NCBI RefSeq assembly: GCF_036588685.1
Contig: NC_086374.1
Coordinates: 37,936,886-38,000,885, forward strand
DNA: 64,000 nt
Reading direction: 5' to 3'
DNA from: Mytilus trossulus
Taxonomy: Eukaryota; Mollusca; Bivalvia; Mytilida; Mytilidae
Shown here piece after piece: positions 1 to 9,952 of the stretch (position 1 is its first letter; every line of letters begins with the position of its first letter). The translations under genes and the position numbers were made by a program. The notes below the pieces were generated by a model. The model did no database searches and was not told where the DNA came from. It saw only the letters and a list, made by a program, of their open reading frames with translations.

Positions 1-96
1 GTGCAAATCATTTTTTTTTCACAATTTTTTCAGTTCTATATATTTAAAAATGAGAAAGGTAAACAATTCTCCAGTTAGGCAGTATGACAGTAAGAG

Positions 97-143
97 AAGT
101 GGAAAGATATCAGAGGGACATTCAAACTCATAAATCACCTTTT
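97..143 (+). repeat. Fragment of dispersed 'gtcaaactcataaatc' repeat
   Basis: The stretch 'agagggacattcaaactcat' and its flanks match longer copies at 28217-28380 and 30243-30690 in this window. It is a short degenerate piece of an interspersed repeat with no coding potential. The rest of 1-400 shows no gene. Confidence 0.6.
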
Positions 144-403
144 GTTGGTCCTATGTGAATTGGTAATTATATTCGGCTATATTGCATCACGTGTATTGCA
201 TCTTCTTTGTCTGTCTGTCTGATTCTACAAGATAAATTTCCATTCCAAGTTCTCAACAATTGGTTAACAAATAGTCTCCTTACTTTATAAGTCATCAGCT
301 TGACAACTCAATGAGTAATGAGTTCTAATGTGTCTAATGTGTGACCATTCTTGTAATCTGTAGGACACCTAGAGTTCATGTTTCCCAATACCAGTACTAT
401 TTT

Positions 404-862
404 ATGCCCCACCTACGATAGTAGAGGGGCATTATGTTTTCTGGTCTGTGGCTCCGTTCGTTCGTCTGTCCGTCTGTCTGTTCATTCGTCCGCAGGTTAA
501 AGTTTTTGGTCAAGGTAGTTTTTGATGAAGCTGAAGTCCAATCAACTAGAAACTTAGTACACTTGTTGCTTATGATATGATCTTTCTAATTTTAAAGCCA
601 AATTAGACTTTTGACCCCAATTTCACGGTCAACTGAACATAGAAAATGAAAATGGGAGTTTCAGGTTAAAGTTTTTGGTCAAGGTAGTTTTTGATGAAGC
701 TGAAGTCCAATCAACTTGAAACTGAGTACACTTGCTGCTTATGATATGATCTTTCTAATTTTAAAGCCAAATTAGACTTTTGACCCAATTTCACGGTCCA
801 TGGAACATGGAAAATGATAGTGCCAGTGGGGCATCCGTGTACTTTGGACACATTCTTGTTTT
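404..862 (+). repeat. Interspersed repeat with 169-bp internal tandem duplication
   Basis: The element opens with a near-palindrome ('atgccccacc' ... 'gaggggcat') and a (gtcc/gtct)n stretch. It then carries two consecutive units of about 169 bp (493-661 and 662-about 830), each starting 'caggttaaagtttttggtca' and running through 'tttcacggtc'. It closes with 'ggacacattcttg'. A single-unit copy lies at 7096-7350. No ORF of interest is present. Confidence 0.8.
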
Positions 863-1036
863 AGGGTTAATTAAATGCACTTAAAATATAACATCACTCT
901 TTTCTCAAGAACTACTTAATGGAACAGTCAATAATTTAAATTATTTTAAATGATGAGTATAATTGACATTGATCTCAAGCACCACTGAATAAAAAGGCTT
1001 CATACTTGGTCAGCAGCTTTACTGAGTTGTAATGTT

Positions 1037-1297
1037 TTAAGGTGGTACCCAACACTTTAACTAAAATAAATTTAGCTTGTTTAATTTTCTTAAAATTACC
1101 CTTGACAAAAATTTCAAAATTTCAAAAAATTTGAACCAACCGTTTTATCAGAAAAATTACACTGGTTATATAGCAGTTTGACAAACACTTTTTTTTTATC
1201 ATTGAGAAGCTTAATATTCCCTTAGCAATACAACGTAATTAAAACGTTAAGCTGATTTTACAGAGTTGTCTCCCTGTAGTGTTAGGTATCACCTTAA
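1037..1297. mobile_element. 261-bp MITE with about 20-bp TIRs, TTAA ends
   Basis: The left end 'ttaaggtggtacccaacact' and the right end 'agtgttaggtatcaccttaa' are inverted copies with two mismatches. The element is non-coding. Both ends read TTAA, which would fit a piggyBac-like TTAA target duplication; that assignment is inference. The following 1300-2000 is AT-rich with no recognisable gene; the 135-codon minus-strand ORF there looks like chance. Confidence 0.7.
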
Positions 1298-2020
1298 CAT
1301 GTACCTATTTATCTGTCAGACACATACTTCCTTTTTGTGAAGTTTTCAATGTGAATAACCTCAAATGTTTTGATTCTGAAGTGCTAATGAACAGAGTTGC
1401 ATGTGGCAGAATGAGTTTTAACCAATGAGCATTTGTTTTGTCTGTAAGAACGGTAACAGTATGCTAAGCACACCAACACATGCATTTTTGTTCAATCAAT
1501 GTTGCAATTTAAAAGTTGTTCTTTTGTTGTTAGAATAAAAGATTATGCTTTGAAACAATTTTTAAAAGACACATGAAAGAGTACAGGCATATCAGTGTTA
1601 GTATTATTATTGTTTGGACTCTATAGAATAGTTGTCTTTTTTTGCCATCGTACCACATCTCCTTATTTTTAAATATTTCTTTTGTTTCAAAGTTAAGTGG
1701 AACTCTAGATTTTTTTTTTAACTTTTTCATGTTATTTGGTTGCAGTCTTGATTTATTGCAGAGTTTATGAGCTTGGACCCTTGTTTGGAAGTTGAAACAA
1801 CACAAGCTATCATTAGCAACTGGTATTAATTCTTCAAAAAAGTAAGATGCAAAACTTTGAAAAAGTAAAAAAAAAACTGTCTTAATCTTAAAATTATATG
1901 AACTATATTTAAAGATCAAGATTAAGGCTGATGTCAACCTGGACCATGTATATGCTTTAGTTTTAATTTAATAAAAAAAGAAAACAAGAGTAATTTTCCA
2001 CACTCAATTTACAAGTTTTA

Positions 2021-3247
2021 TTAAGTTTCTTGACAAGTAAATATATTTATTAGACATCTTTTGAATTTAGGATCAAACATGGCATAAAGAAAAGGATTGA
2101 CAATGTTATTTACAATATAAAACCTATTTAGAAATTTCAAGAAAGGAAACAAAGACAAATTACTGGTAGAAATAAACCAAAATTTTCTATCTGCTGATTC
2201 AATGATCATGAGAATTAGACGGGGTGTATATGTAACAATGCATATAACAGATATTGCAATGAAAATAAAGGTGTACTTGTGTTTCCTGTTGAATTTCTCC
2301 TTTTTGCGTTTTATCCTTTTGGATGCTGTTTCTTTTGAAGGTTTTGATGCAGTGGTATTAGATGAGTTTGATGGCTTATTTTCATGTATTTCAACACTTA
2401 ATTGAGAATCTATAGAGGCAACTGAGTCCCGACTATGTTCTTCATTTTCTATGTTTGATGTCTTTAAACTGTTCAAATTCCTACTCGTCTGTTTAAAATG
2501 ATGGAAAAGCTTTAAACCTACTTTGGTATAGCAAATGGTCATCAGTGTAGCAATGGTTATGACAACTAAAGCTTCAAATACTGTATACCCTATAGCAATG
2601 TTATATTTCATCCCATCGATATAGTCCTCACTGATTCTTTCACAAGTGTGAAACGTACTGTTACCTCTGGTAAATGTTGTCACACCTGATGTGAAAATAA
2701 GTGGACTTGAAATGACAAAAGAAGTAACATACAAGCAAATCACAATAGTTATTTTCTTTTCCATTAGATTTGTATGATTGTATGGTTTACAAATCTTTGT
2801 ATAACGGTGATAAGCAATGAAGACCAAGATCATTGCAGCTCCGCTTGTAATGGCTGTCATTAAATACCATATCATTTTACATCCCACATCACTGTTAAAA
2901 TCCACAATGTAAATTGACAAATAAATACCACAAAATCCTCCAACTGTACAAGCCAGAATATCAGCTATAGCAAGGCACGGTATGAAAAAGCGGCTGTCTG
3001 TCGATTCCCTCATCTTATAAAGATAGACATGTATTACAGTACTATTACCAACTATTGCTATGAATATATAAAGTCCAAGGATGACAATATGTGGAATAAG
3101 AGCAGATGATAATTTCTTGTTTATCTGCTCTGCTGATGGATTAATCATAATCCAATCTGTTGAATTTGTGTCCATTTTGAACAAGTTTATATTGTTAAAG
3201 AAATTGTTAATCGCCTTAGTTTTGTCCTGCTCAATGTTTGAACTCAC
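2021..3247 (-). CDS. Class A (rhodopsin-like) orphan GPCR, paralogue 1
   Basis: This single-exon gene encodes a 408-aa seven-transmembrane receptor expected in the plasma membrane; the ligand is unknown. Visible landmarks: an Asn-rich N-terminus with an N-glycosylation site (NST, 28-30), TM1 with GNS (67-69), TM2 'LAIADILA' (92-99), TM3 Cys123 paired with ECL2 Cys202, and TM7 NPFLY (384-388). The third intracellular loop is long and Ser/Lys-rich (about 245-325). Two class A switches are altered. The DRY triplet is HRY (147-149), and TM6 has 'IVTYTPR' where the family usually has CWxP. Met at 3247 is chosen as the first in-frame start ahead of a plausible extracellular N-terminus. The TAA stop overlaps an AATAAA on the same strand (2017-2022). 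The gene is closely related to the receptor at 5217-6332, so the two arose by local duplication. Peptide-receptor affinity is likely but not shown. Confidence 0.9.
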   Translation of the reverse strand: MSSNIEQDKTKAINNFFNNINLFKMDTNSTDWIMINPSAEQINKKLSSALIPHIVILGLYIFIAIVGNSTVIHVYLYKMRESTDSRFFIPCLAIADILACTVGGFCGIYLSIYIVDFNSDVGCKMIWYLMTAITSGAAMILVFIAYHRYTKICKPYNHTNLMEKKITIVICLYVTSFVISSPLIFTSGVTTFTRGNSTFHTCERISEDYIDGMKYNIAIGYTVFEALVVITIATLMTICYTKVGLKLFHHFKQTSRNLNSLKTSNIENEEHSRDSVASIDSQLSVEIHENKPSNSSNTTASKPSKETASKRIKRKKEKFNRKHKYTFIFIAISVICIVTYTPRLILMIIESADRKFWFISTSNLSLFPFLKFLNRFYIVNNIVNPFLYAMFDPKFKRCLINIFTCQET

Positions 3248-3296
3248 AAGTGTACATACTTTCAGTCTTACTAAATGTGATATATGAGGGTTGATA

Positions 3297-3471
3297 GTCC
3301 AGTTAAAAGTGAATCTGTTTTGTCCAATTATGAGATAATCAACCTAGTCCAATTATGAAAGAATTTATTTAGTCCATTTTAGAGATAAACTAACTAGTCC
3401 AATTATGAGAGAATCTATTTAGTCCAATTATGATAGAATATATTTAGTCCAATTATTTGAGAATTTATTCA
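3297..3471. repeat. 25-bp minisatellite, seven units, upstream of GPCR 1
   Basis: The motif 'gtccaattatga' recurs at exact 25-bp spacing (3297, 3322, 3347, 3372, 3397, 3422, 3447). It starts about 50 bp 5' of the minus-strand GPCR start codon, so it lies in its 5' UTR or proximal promoter. From 3472 to 4590 I see no gene or clear repeat. Confidence 0.85.
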
Positions 3472-4594
3472 GAATTCACTGATTTCCAGTTATTTCAAGT
3501 TTTATGTCTATGTTCTCCATAATTGATAGTTTTTGCAAAATGTCAAAAACACTTAATGATTGATGTTAATTAATTATAGCATCTTTAATGTGAAACAATT
3601 AACAGTTGACACCAATATAACTTTTGATTTTATGTGAGTGACGTATATACAATAATTGTTTCCTTCCTATTTTATTCAACCTATAATAATCTTAGACGAC
3701 AAATATGTAATTCTTAAATCATTTTCATAACGATTTGTTAATTTAAAGTTTGTAATTGTTTTATGAAAGGTATGAGGCAATAGATCTAACATATTTAGTT
3801 AAAATTTACTGTGTAAATTTTGGATTCTTTTTTGGTGCTTCTGTAGCATATCACTTGTAATAATCTTTGCTAATACAATGACTTTTATGTATCGTTCAAT
3901 TAGAAAAATGTTGATGTATATACTTAAAACCAGCAAATGTTTTACAACCTGACAATCGGATGTAAACACTTTATATTATAGATAGCCCTAGAATGCAGGT
4001 TGTCAGATCCCAACCGTCACCTCTGCTGTATTCTGTCATCTGGGGTTTGTTAGTCAATCATAAGATTTCAAAAATTACTTACAGGTTGCATTTCTGTAAA
4101 TATTGACAAGCAATTTCCCATAGGAACTCCTTTTACGGCTAAAACTGTACCACTTTTACTATGAAGTTTTGTAAAAAAATGTTATCCTAGAATTGAAAGT
4201 TCATTTGCACCACAATTTTTTTCAAAGGTCAAAATATAGGGCTGTGCCGCATATTTTCAACGTTTATATGCCCTGAATGTCTCAGAGTTTAAACTTACAC
4301 TAATTTTTCTTAACTACCCCTACCTCGAATGAAAGGTTACCACAGATTTCAATGTAAACAATATGCACGTGTTTATTTACTGGTAACATTCCCAAGTTAT
4401 GTCTCTGCAATATGGAACACAGATAGCATATTTGAGAACCAGTATGTAAACAAAATTAATTTTCTATGAATTTTCAATTACTCCCCAAAAGAGGCGTGTT
4501 TTAAGCAACAGCTGTATTTACAAAGTGCAATCTACAAGAGTGTGCCAATATTCAGGAAATAGCATTAAAATCTCAATAAAGTCATAATGAAAAG

Positions 4595-4799
4595 AACTAT
4601 TTCATTTAATTTTCGTGGATTGCTGTAAACTTGCATATATGCGTGGATATTTGACTTCGTGGTTTTACCAATCTCTGTATACATGCAAAGCCTAATGAAA
4701 ATATGTTATTCGTTGAACATTTGAATTCATGGTTCACCTGTACCCACAAAACCCACGAAAATTGGTATCCAACGAATATGTAGTAATGAATCCACAGTA
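4595..4799 (-). mobile_element. MITE copy ('aatgaatccacagta' family), left TIR decayed
   Basis: The right end is 'aatgaatccacagta'. Internal blocks (gaacatttgaattc, cacctgtaccca, tttcgtgg) match in inverted orientation the intact copy at 11949-12108. The left TIR has diverged. ORFs across it are element sequence, not genes. 4800-5216 has nothing recognisable. Confidence 0.65.
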
Positions 4800-5216
4800 T
4801 ATAAAGTCTGAGGGTGGCCACTTTCATTTTGGACAAAAACTATCTGAAAAAGTCTGACATATTATGGCATATTTGATAGGTTACCATATTCAAGCTTGAA
4901 AATGAGGTCTGAAATGACTAAATCAGTTCAAATATTTTACATAAACTATTTGAATCGACTGAAGTAGACACTTAAGTGTTTTAAAAGTGTTCAAAATCTG
5001 TCTTCAGATGAACCTGAAATTTGAGGCCAAAATAGGCCCTTACACAGACCTACTCCTTTTGAAATTTCAGATCTGTATTGAAAAAGATAAAATAAAATAG
5101 ATCATTTGTAAAAGTTTTTAATGTAAAAATGTTGGCTAAGTACCATGGAATTATATTTTCATGTCTGCTAAAAGTAATAATATGACATGTTCTAAGGATT
5201 TCTGAAGTGCTTTTGA

Positions 5217-6332
5217 TCATTTGCACTGTAGAATCTGTAAGAGTTGTGCTTTGAATTTTTTGTCAAACATTGCATAAAGAAATGGATTAGCTATGTTATT
5301 AATAATATGGAACCTGTTTAAGAGCTTCAGAAATCTAAGTAAAGATTCGTTCTCATAGAAACTTAACCAGAAATTTTCTTTAACAGATTCTAAAATCATT
5401 AACAGTAACCTGGGAGAGTATGTAACAATACAGACACCAGATATAGCTATGAATATATATGTGTAATGGTGCTCCTGGTTAAACTTTTCTCTTTTGTGTC
5501 TAAAACTTTTGTATGTCCCTTTCTTTCTAATGGACTTCGATTGGCCTGGTTTGATAGTGCTGACCTCTGAACTGGATTCTGTTTCTTGGCTGTTGCCATT
5601 ACTTCCGTCCTTTCTTTTCTTACTCATTGTCTTCAAATGTTTAGCAAGTTTCAATCCTACTTTTAAATACAGTGTTGTTAGAATTGTTGCGACACTCAAC
5701 ACTATAAAAGCTTCCAAGCCTGTAAAGGCTAATGCAATATTGATCCTCCAGTCTTCCCTTAAGTCCTGTCTGATTCTCTCACAAATATGTAAAGTTATCG
5801 TCTTGTTTCCCTCCTCTAATGTCAGGTGACTTAATCCAGAGGTATAAAGCAAAGGGCTTGATACAAAAGTAGATGAAACATAAAGGCATATTACAATTGT
5901 AAGTTTTCTATCCAGTAGAGTAGAGGGTTTAAAAGGTTGGCATATTTTCTTGTATCGCTGGAAAGCTATAAACACCAGAATTAAAGCGGCACCACTGGCA
6001 CTCCATGTCATTGAGTACCACATTATTTTACATGTTACTTCATGTGTGAAATTAGTATAATAAAAAAACATGACGATTGCGGCAGTGCTACAAACCGTAC
6101 ATGCCAACATGTCCCCAACTGCCAAACATGGAATAAAAAAGTGGTTATCTGTAGTTTTCTCCATTTTACGTAGATAAATATATATCACTAAACTATTTCC
6201 AACTATTCCAATGAGAATATAGACTGCCAGGAAAGCAATGTTTGGAATGAAAATATGAACAAAATGTGTGTTTATATCACTAAAAGATGAACTAGCAAAT
6301 TTGATGTTTTCTAATATGTTAGCCATTGCCAT
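5217..6332 (-). CDS. Class A (rhodopsin-like) orphan GPCR, paralogue 2
   Basis: This single-exon gene encodes a 371-aa seven-transmembrane receptor, paralogous to the one at 2021-3247 along its whole length. Landmarks: TM1 GNS (45-47), TM2 'LAVGDMLA' (70-77), TM3 Cys101 and ECL2 Cys184 for the conserved disulphide, TM7 NPFLY (349-353), and a basic Ser-rich third loop (about 228-285). As in its paralogue, the TM3 triplet lacks the acidic residue (QRY, 126-128) and TM6 reads 'IVTYSPR' instead of CWxP. Potential N-glycosylation sites are NFT (94-96) and NKT (176-178). The start used is the first Met (6332); Met3 would also serve. It is probably a lineage-expanded peptide-type receptor; the ligand is not inferable. 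Both genes run opposite to the ABCG gene and may lie inside one of its introns. Confidence 0.9.
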   Translation of the reverse strand: MAMANILENIKFASSSFSDINTHFVHIFIPNIAFLAVYILIGIVGNSLVIYIYLRKMEKTTDNHFFIPCLAVGDMLACTVCSTAAIVMFFYYTNFTHEVTCKIMWYSMTWSASGAALILVFIAFQRYKKICQPFKPSTLLDRKLTIVICLYVSSTFVSSPLLYTSGLSHLTLEEGNKTITLHICERIRQDLREDWRINIALAFTGLEAFIVLSVATILTTLYLKVGLKLAKHLKTMSKKRKDGSNGNSQETESSSEVSTIKPGQSKSIRKKGTYKSFRHKREKFNQEHHYTYIFIAISGVCIVTYSPRLLLMILESVKENFWLSFYENESLLRFLKLLNRFHIINNIANPFLYAMFDKKFKAQLLQILQCK

Positions 6333-7095
6333 TATCTTCTATAGGTAATTCTAACAGGTAATATATTAAATCCAAGTCTCTAATAAACTTCACTGAATTT
6401 CAAAATTAAAATGTTGAAGATTTCATATATACAATGTAGTTATTTCCTGTATTATGTTGTATGAAAATGAATTATGGAACCAATTTCGTTTTTTTTACAA
6501 TTAAGATGTTTGATAATTTCCTTATAAAAGAAGTTAAAACACCTACGAAACTTTTTAGTCTAACCTTTAATGTTTTCAATTAAGTATTATTTCCTCATTC
6601 TTTCTTTTATTTGAAGGTTAACAATGAACTATTGTTTTTCAGAAAACGTACACTTTTAGTATATATTTAGATAATTATTATGTAATTTTCCGTCAAAATA
6701 TATAGTTTGTAATAGAAACGTTTGTAACATTTTAAAATTATAAGAGATTAGAATAGAAATAATTCTTTTATTTATTTAGAATTTTACTGTGAATAAAAAA
6801 TGTATATAAATTAATTAACTTTTTTTTTATTTTCATGTGATATATATGTTAAAAAAAAGTAGGTTTTGTAATAAATTAAAACAGGTTATCTTTATAAAAT
6901 TATCAAGGAATATGGGTTATGAAAATGAAACAACATAGGAAATTAACAGTAAACACAAGACTATAAAAGTTATCATAACATTGTAGTGAAAGCATTACTC
7001 TTTCTTGAGGAAGTCAATAAAGCATAAAGAGTTCTTCCCACCAGAAAAATATTGTCATATCTGTGTATAGGGGAAATTGAATCTAGCTTGGATTT

Positions 7096-7350
7096 TTATG
7101 TCCCATTTATGGACATTATGTTTTTGGGTCTGTGTGTCAGTTTGTCTGTCTGTCCAGCTTCAGGTTAAAGTTTTTGGTCAATGTAGTTTTTGATGAAGTT
7201 GAAGTCTAATCAACTTGAAACTTAGTACACATGTTCCCTATGATACGATCTTTTCTAATTTTCATGCCAAATTAGAGTTTTTACCCAAATTTCACGGTCC
7301 ACTGAACAAAGAAAATGATAGTGTACTATGGACGCATTCTTGTTAAAGAC
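7096..7350 (+). repeat. Second copy of the 404-862 repeat, single unit
   Basis: It has the same order as 404-862: 'catttatggacattatg', a gtctgtctgtcc tract, one unit beginning 'caggttaaagtttttggtca', and the end 'ggacgcattcttgtt'. The stretch 6333-7095 upstream of GPCR 2 is very AT-rich with no recognisable exon. Confidence 0.75.
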
Positions 7351-7395
7351 TCCTTTAATAGCCATGATAATGTAGTGAAAAGAAACTTATATTTA

Positions 7396-7600
7396 AAAAA
7401 AAAGGTAGGATTGGAATGATTTCCAATGAGACAACTATCTACCAGAGACCACTGATTGACAAATGTATGATCGCAGAAATTTGTATGAAATAAGGTCAAA
7501 ATAGCAACTAGTAGACCAAAGGAAAAGGGGTAAATAACTATAGATCATCATACAACTCTCAACATGGAGCAAAACCCTTACCATATGGAAGGCATTGGGA
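7396..7600 (+). repeat. SINE-like 'ccaatgagacaac' repeat, truncated
   Basis: It begins with 'gaatgatttccaatgagaca' and continues in the same order as the longer copy at 20478-20775. Short head fragments of this family also occur near 12718, 28870, 36951 and 37262. Family membership in mussels is recalled knowledge. Confidence 0.6.
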
Positions 7601-9952
7601 TAAAAAAATGTGTAACAAATTTGTAACTATTTGTAATTGAATATATTTACTTTGTAATTTTACTGTATATTGGGTCTTATACACGTTTAATACAAGTGAC
7701 AACACTTGAATTGCTCAAGACTTTCTGGAGTATTCTATTCCAACAAGATTTATTCCTAAAAAGAAAAGTAATAGTGCCAGCTAATGTTTTTAATTATCTG
7801 TAAATCATAATTAACACTTAGATTTTTTGTTTTCAATTGGTTAGAAAGAGGAAAATTCAGAGATTTTAGAGAATTTTTTTTTACAGATAATTGAAATTCA
7901 ATGTTATGTGCATTCACACTTTTTTGTTCTTACCAATTCTCGTGGATGAAGGAAAACTTACTTGTTCGTGGATATTTAATTTCCTGGTTTTGCCGAAGTC
8001 TGCATAATATCAACTATCTCTCATCAAGATGTTCACTTATGTATATTTCACTGACTTTACTATTCTTTGGATACAATTTTTTGTGGATTTCGTAGGTACA
8101 GTTGAACCACGAAATAAAAAGTTCAAAAAATTACATATTTTCTTAAGACTTAATATTATATATTAAAAGTATATTCAATGCATTAGATTTTAACTATGTA
8201 ATTATTTAAAGCTGCATGCCTTGATCTAAATGAAATGTTTTAGTTTTGGCAAGCATTGATTTCATATACATGTATATTTGTGTTTAGTTCCTATTGGATT
8301 GAAAGATTTGTGGGGGCTTAAGGGGGAACATTTATATTTATGTCCCACATATTTCAGCTAGAACTTTATTGTTATGCTTGATTATGATATACACAAATAT
8401 ATGAAGGATATGGATGATTTCAGATTTTGATTTTGTCTTTACATTTTCCACAAATGATAGGAAGTTTAACTGTCAATTTTGTGGAAATTCTGGATGTTGG
8501 GTACATGATTTGTCTTTCTTACTCCTCCTACAGTCTTCTAGCTAGAACTCTTGTATTATACAGGATGTTAGATTATATAATTAGAATGTGCAAATATATT
8601 GAATTTCCCTTTGCTTTTTATTTTCCATAAATGGCAGGATGGTGAGTATAGTTATTTTTATTCCCCTTTCAAAAAGTCTAACAAGTAGAAGAAGTAGGGT
8701 CACATAGGCCTTATTTGACCTATAGAAATCAAACTTTGTAATATCATATGAAAAATTTATATTTTTTAATATTTTGGATGAATTAGACCACCATTCATTT
8801 GAAAAAAAACATCAAATAAAGACATCTCATCAAAGTTGTTTGTTCACTTGTCAACAATCTTAGATTTCTCTTACAGTATTATTGTCGTGTCATATGTTTT
8901 CGTATGTCATATGTTTTCGTATCAACCACATTTCGTCGGTTTCGGCTGCATACGCGTACATTGTGGCGTGTTTTTCGGTTTCTATATTTAGAACAACAAC
9001 ACCACTACAACTTGACATATTTAAAACATATTCAACGTCGCTTTTTAAAGACGTTAGAACAAATTAAATAAAACTGACCTATTTAGCCATTTTTATTTAA
9101 TGTCAAAAATATGCATCACTAGAATAGCTATAGAAAAAAATTGTGAAGGGTTAAAATAAAGTCCAGATATGTTTTTTGCAAGTCAGATACTGGATCTTCA
9201 AGACATATGACTGTCATGTGTTTTTGGGCCGTTTTAATTACAAACCAGCGAGTTAAAATTAGTAGGGTTCTTATATAAAATGGTTGTTCAAAATCTAATT
9301 ATTCAATATTTCATTTATAATTTTTTTGTATACATCCTTGATTCATGAAGATGAAACAGTCTTGACTTTTTATATTTAATCCTAAATTTTGAAAACTGCA
9401 TTTTATTTTAGAAAAAATAATGTATTTTGTACAAACCAGGTGCCAATCTGAAATTAATCAAAATCTTAAAATTTCAGCACACAATTTACCAACCTAAAAC
9501 TATTTACTAGTAATTTTTAGTACTGAAAAGTATTTATTTACTTTTTTTATGATTCAAGCGATCATTAGAACCACGACTTTAGAAAATATTAATTTCCGGA
9601 TTTTGTAGTCATTTCCTGTCCGTGTACTGATCCAATTTTTATTTCATACGAAAACATATGACGCCGTTTTTTTGACATACAAAAATCGCAAAGTAATCGG
9701 AAACAGTAAAAAATCGTAATAAGCATTGAAAAAAAATCTAGATACCTTTAATCAATCTACAGGACATGCTTTTTAAATTTGAGTAAACACCGGAATAAAA
9801 ACTCAACAGTGAAAACTGTAAGCAGTGAAAATTGTTATTAGTACGAAAACACATTACACGATGATACATGATACAACTTACGTGGTATTTTACATGTACA
9901 TATATTGCAGCCATTTGTCTATATTGACAATTTATTATTTTCTATTTTGTAG
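7601..9952. other. AT-rich gap, no exon recognised
   Basis: About 7918-8120 is a degenerate relative of the 'aatgaatccacagta' MITE (tcgtggatattta, gttgaaccacgaaa). The remainder is AT-rich. I searched by eye for ABC ATPase-domain signatures (Walker A, LSGGE, Walker B) on the plus strand and found none. Short ORFs here look random. Confidence 0.5.

Noticed and set aside
30-60. Possible mini-exon ('ttttttcag' ... 'gagaaag' + 'gtaaac') upstream of the ABCG gene
   Set aside because: The AT-rich translation fits no part of an ABC ATPase domain and the phase cannot be linked to the exon at 9953.
1530-1937. 135-codon minus-strand ORF
   Set aside because: The composition is low-complexity AT translation (poly-K, poly-F); no domain, splice context or homologous copy.
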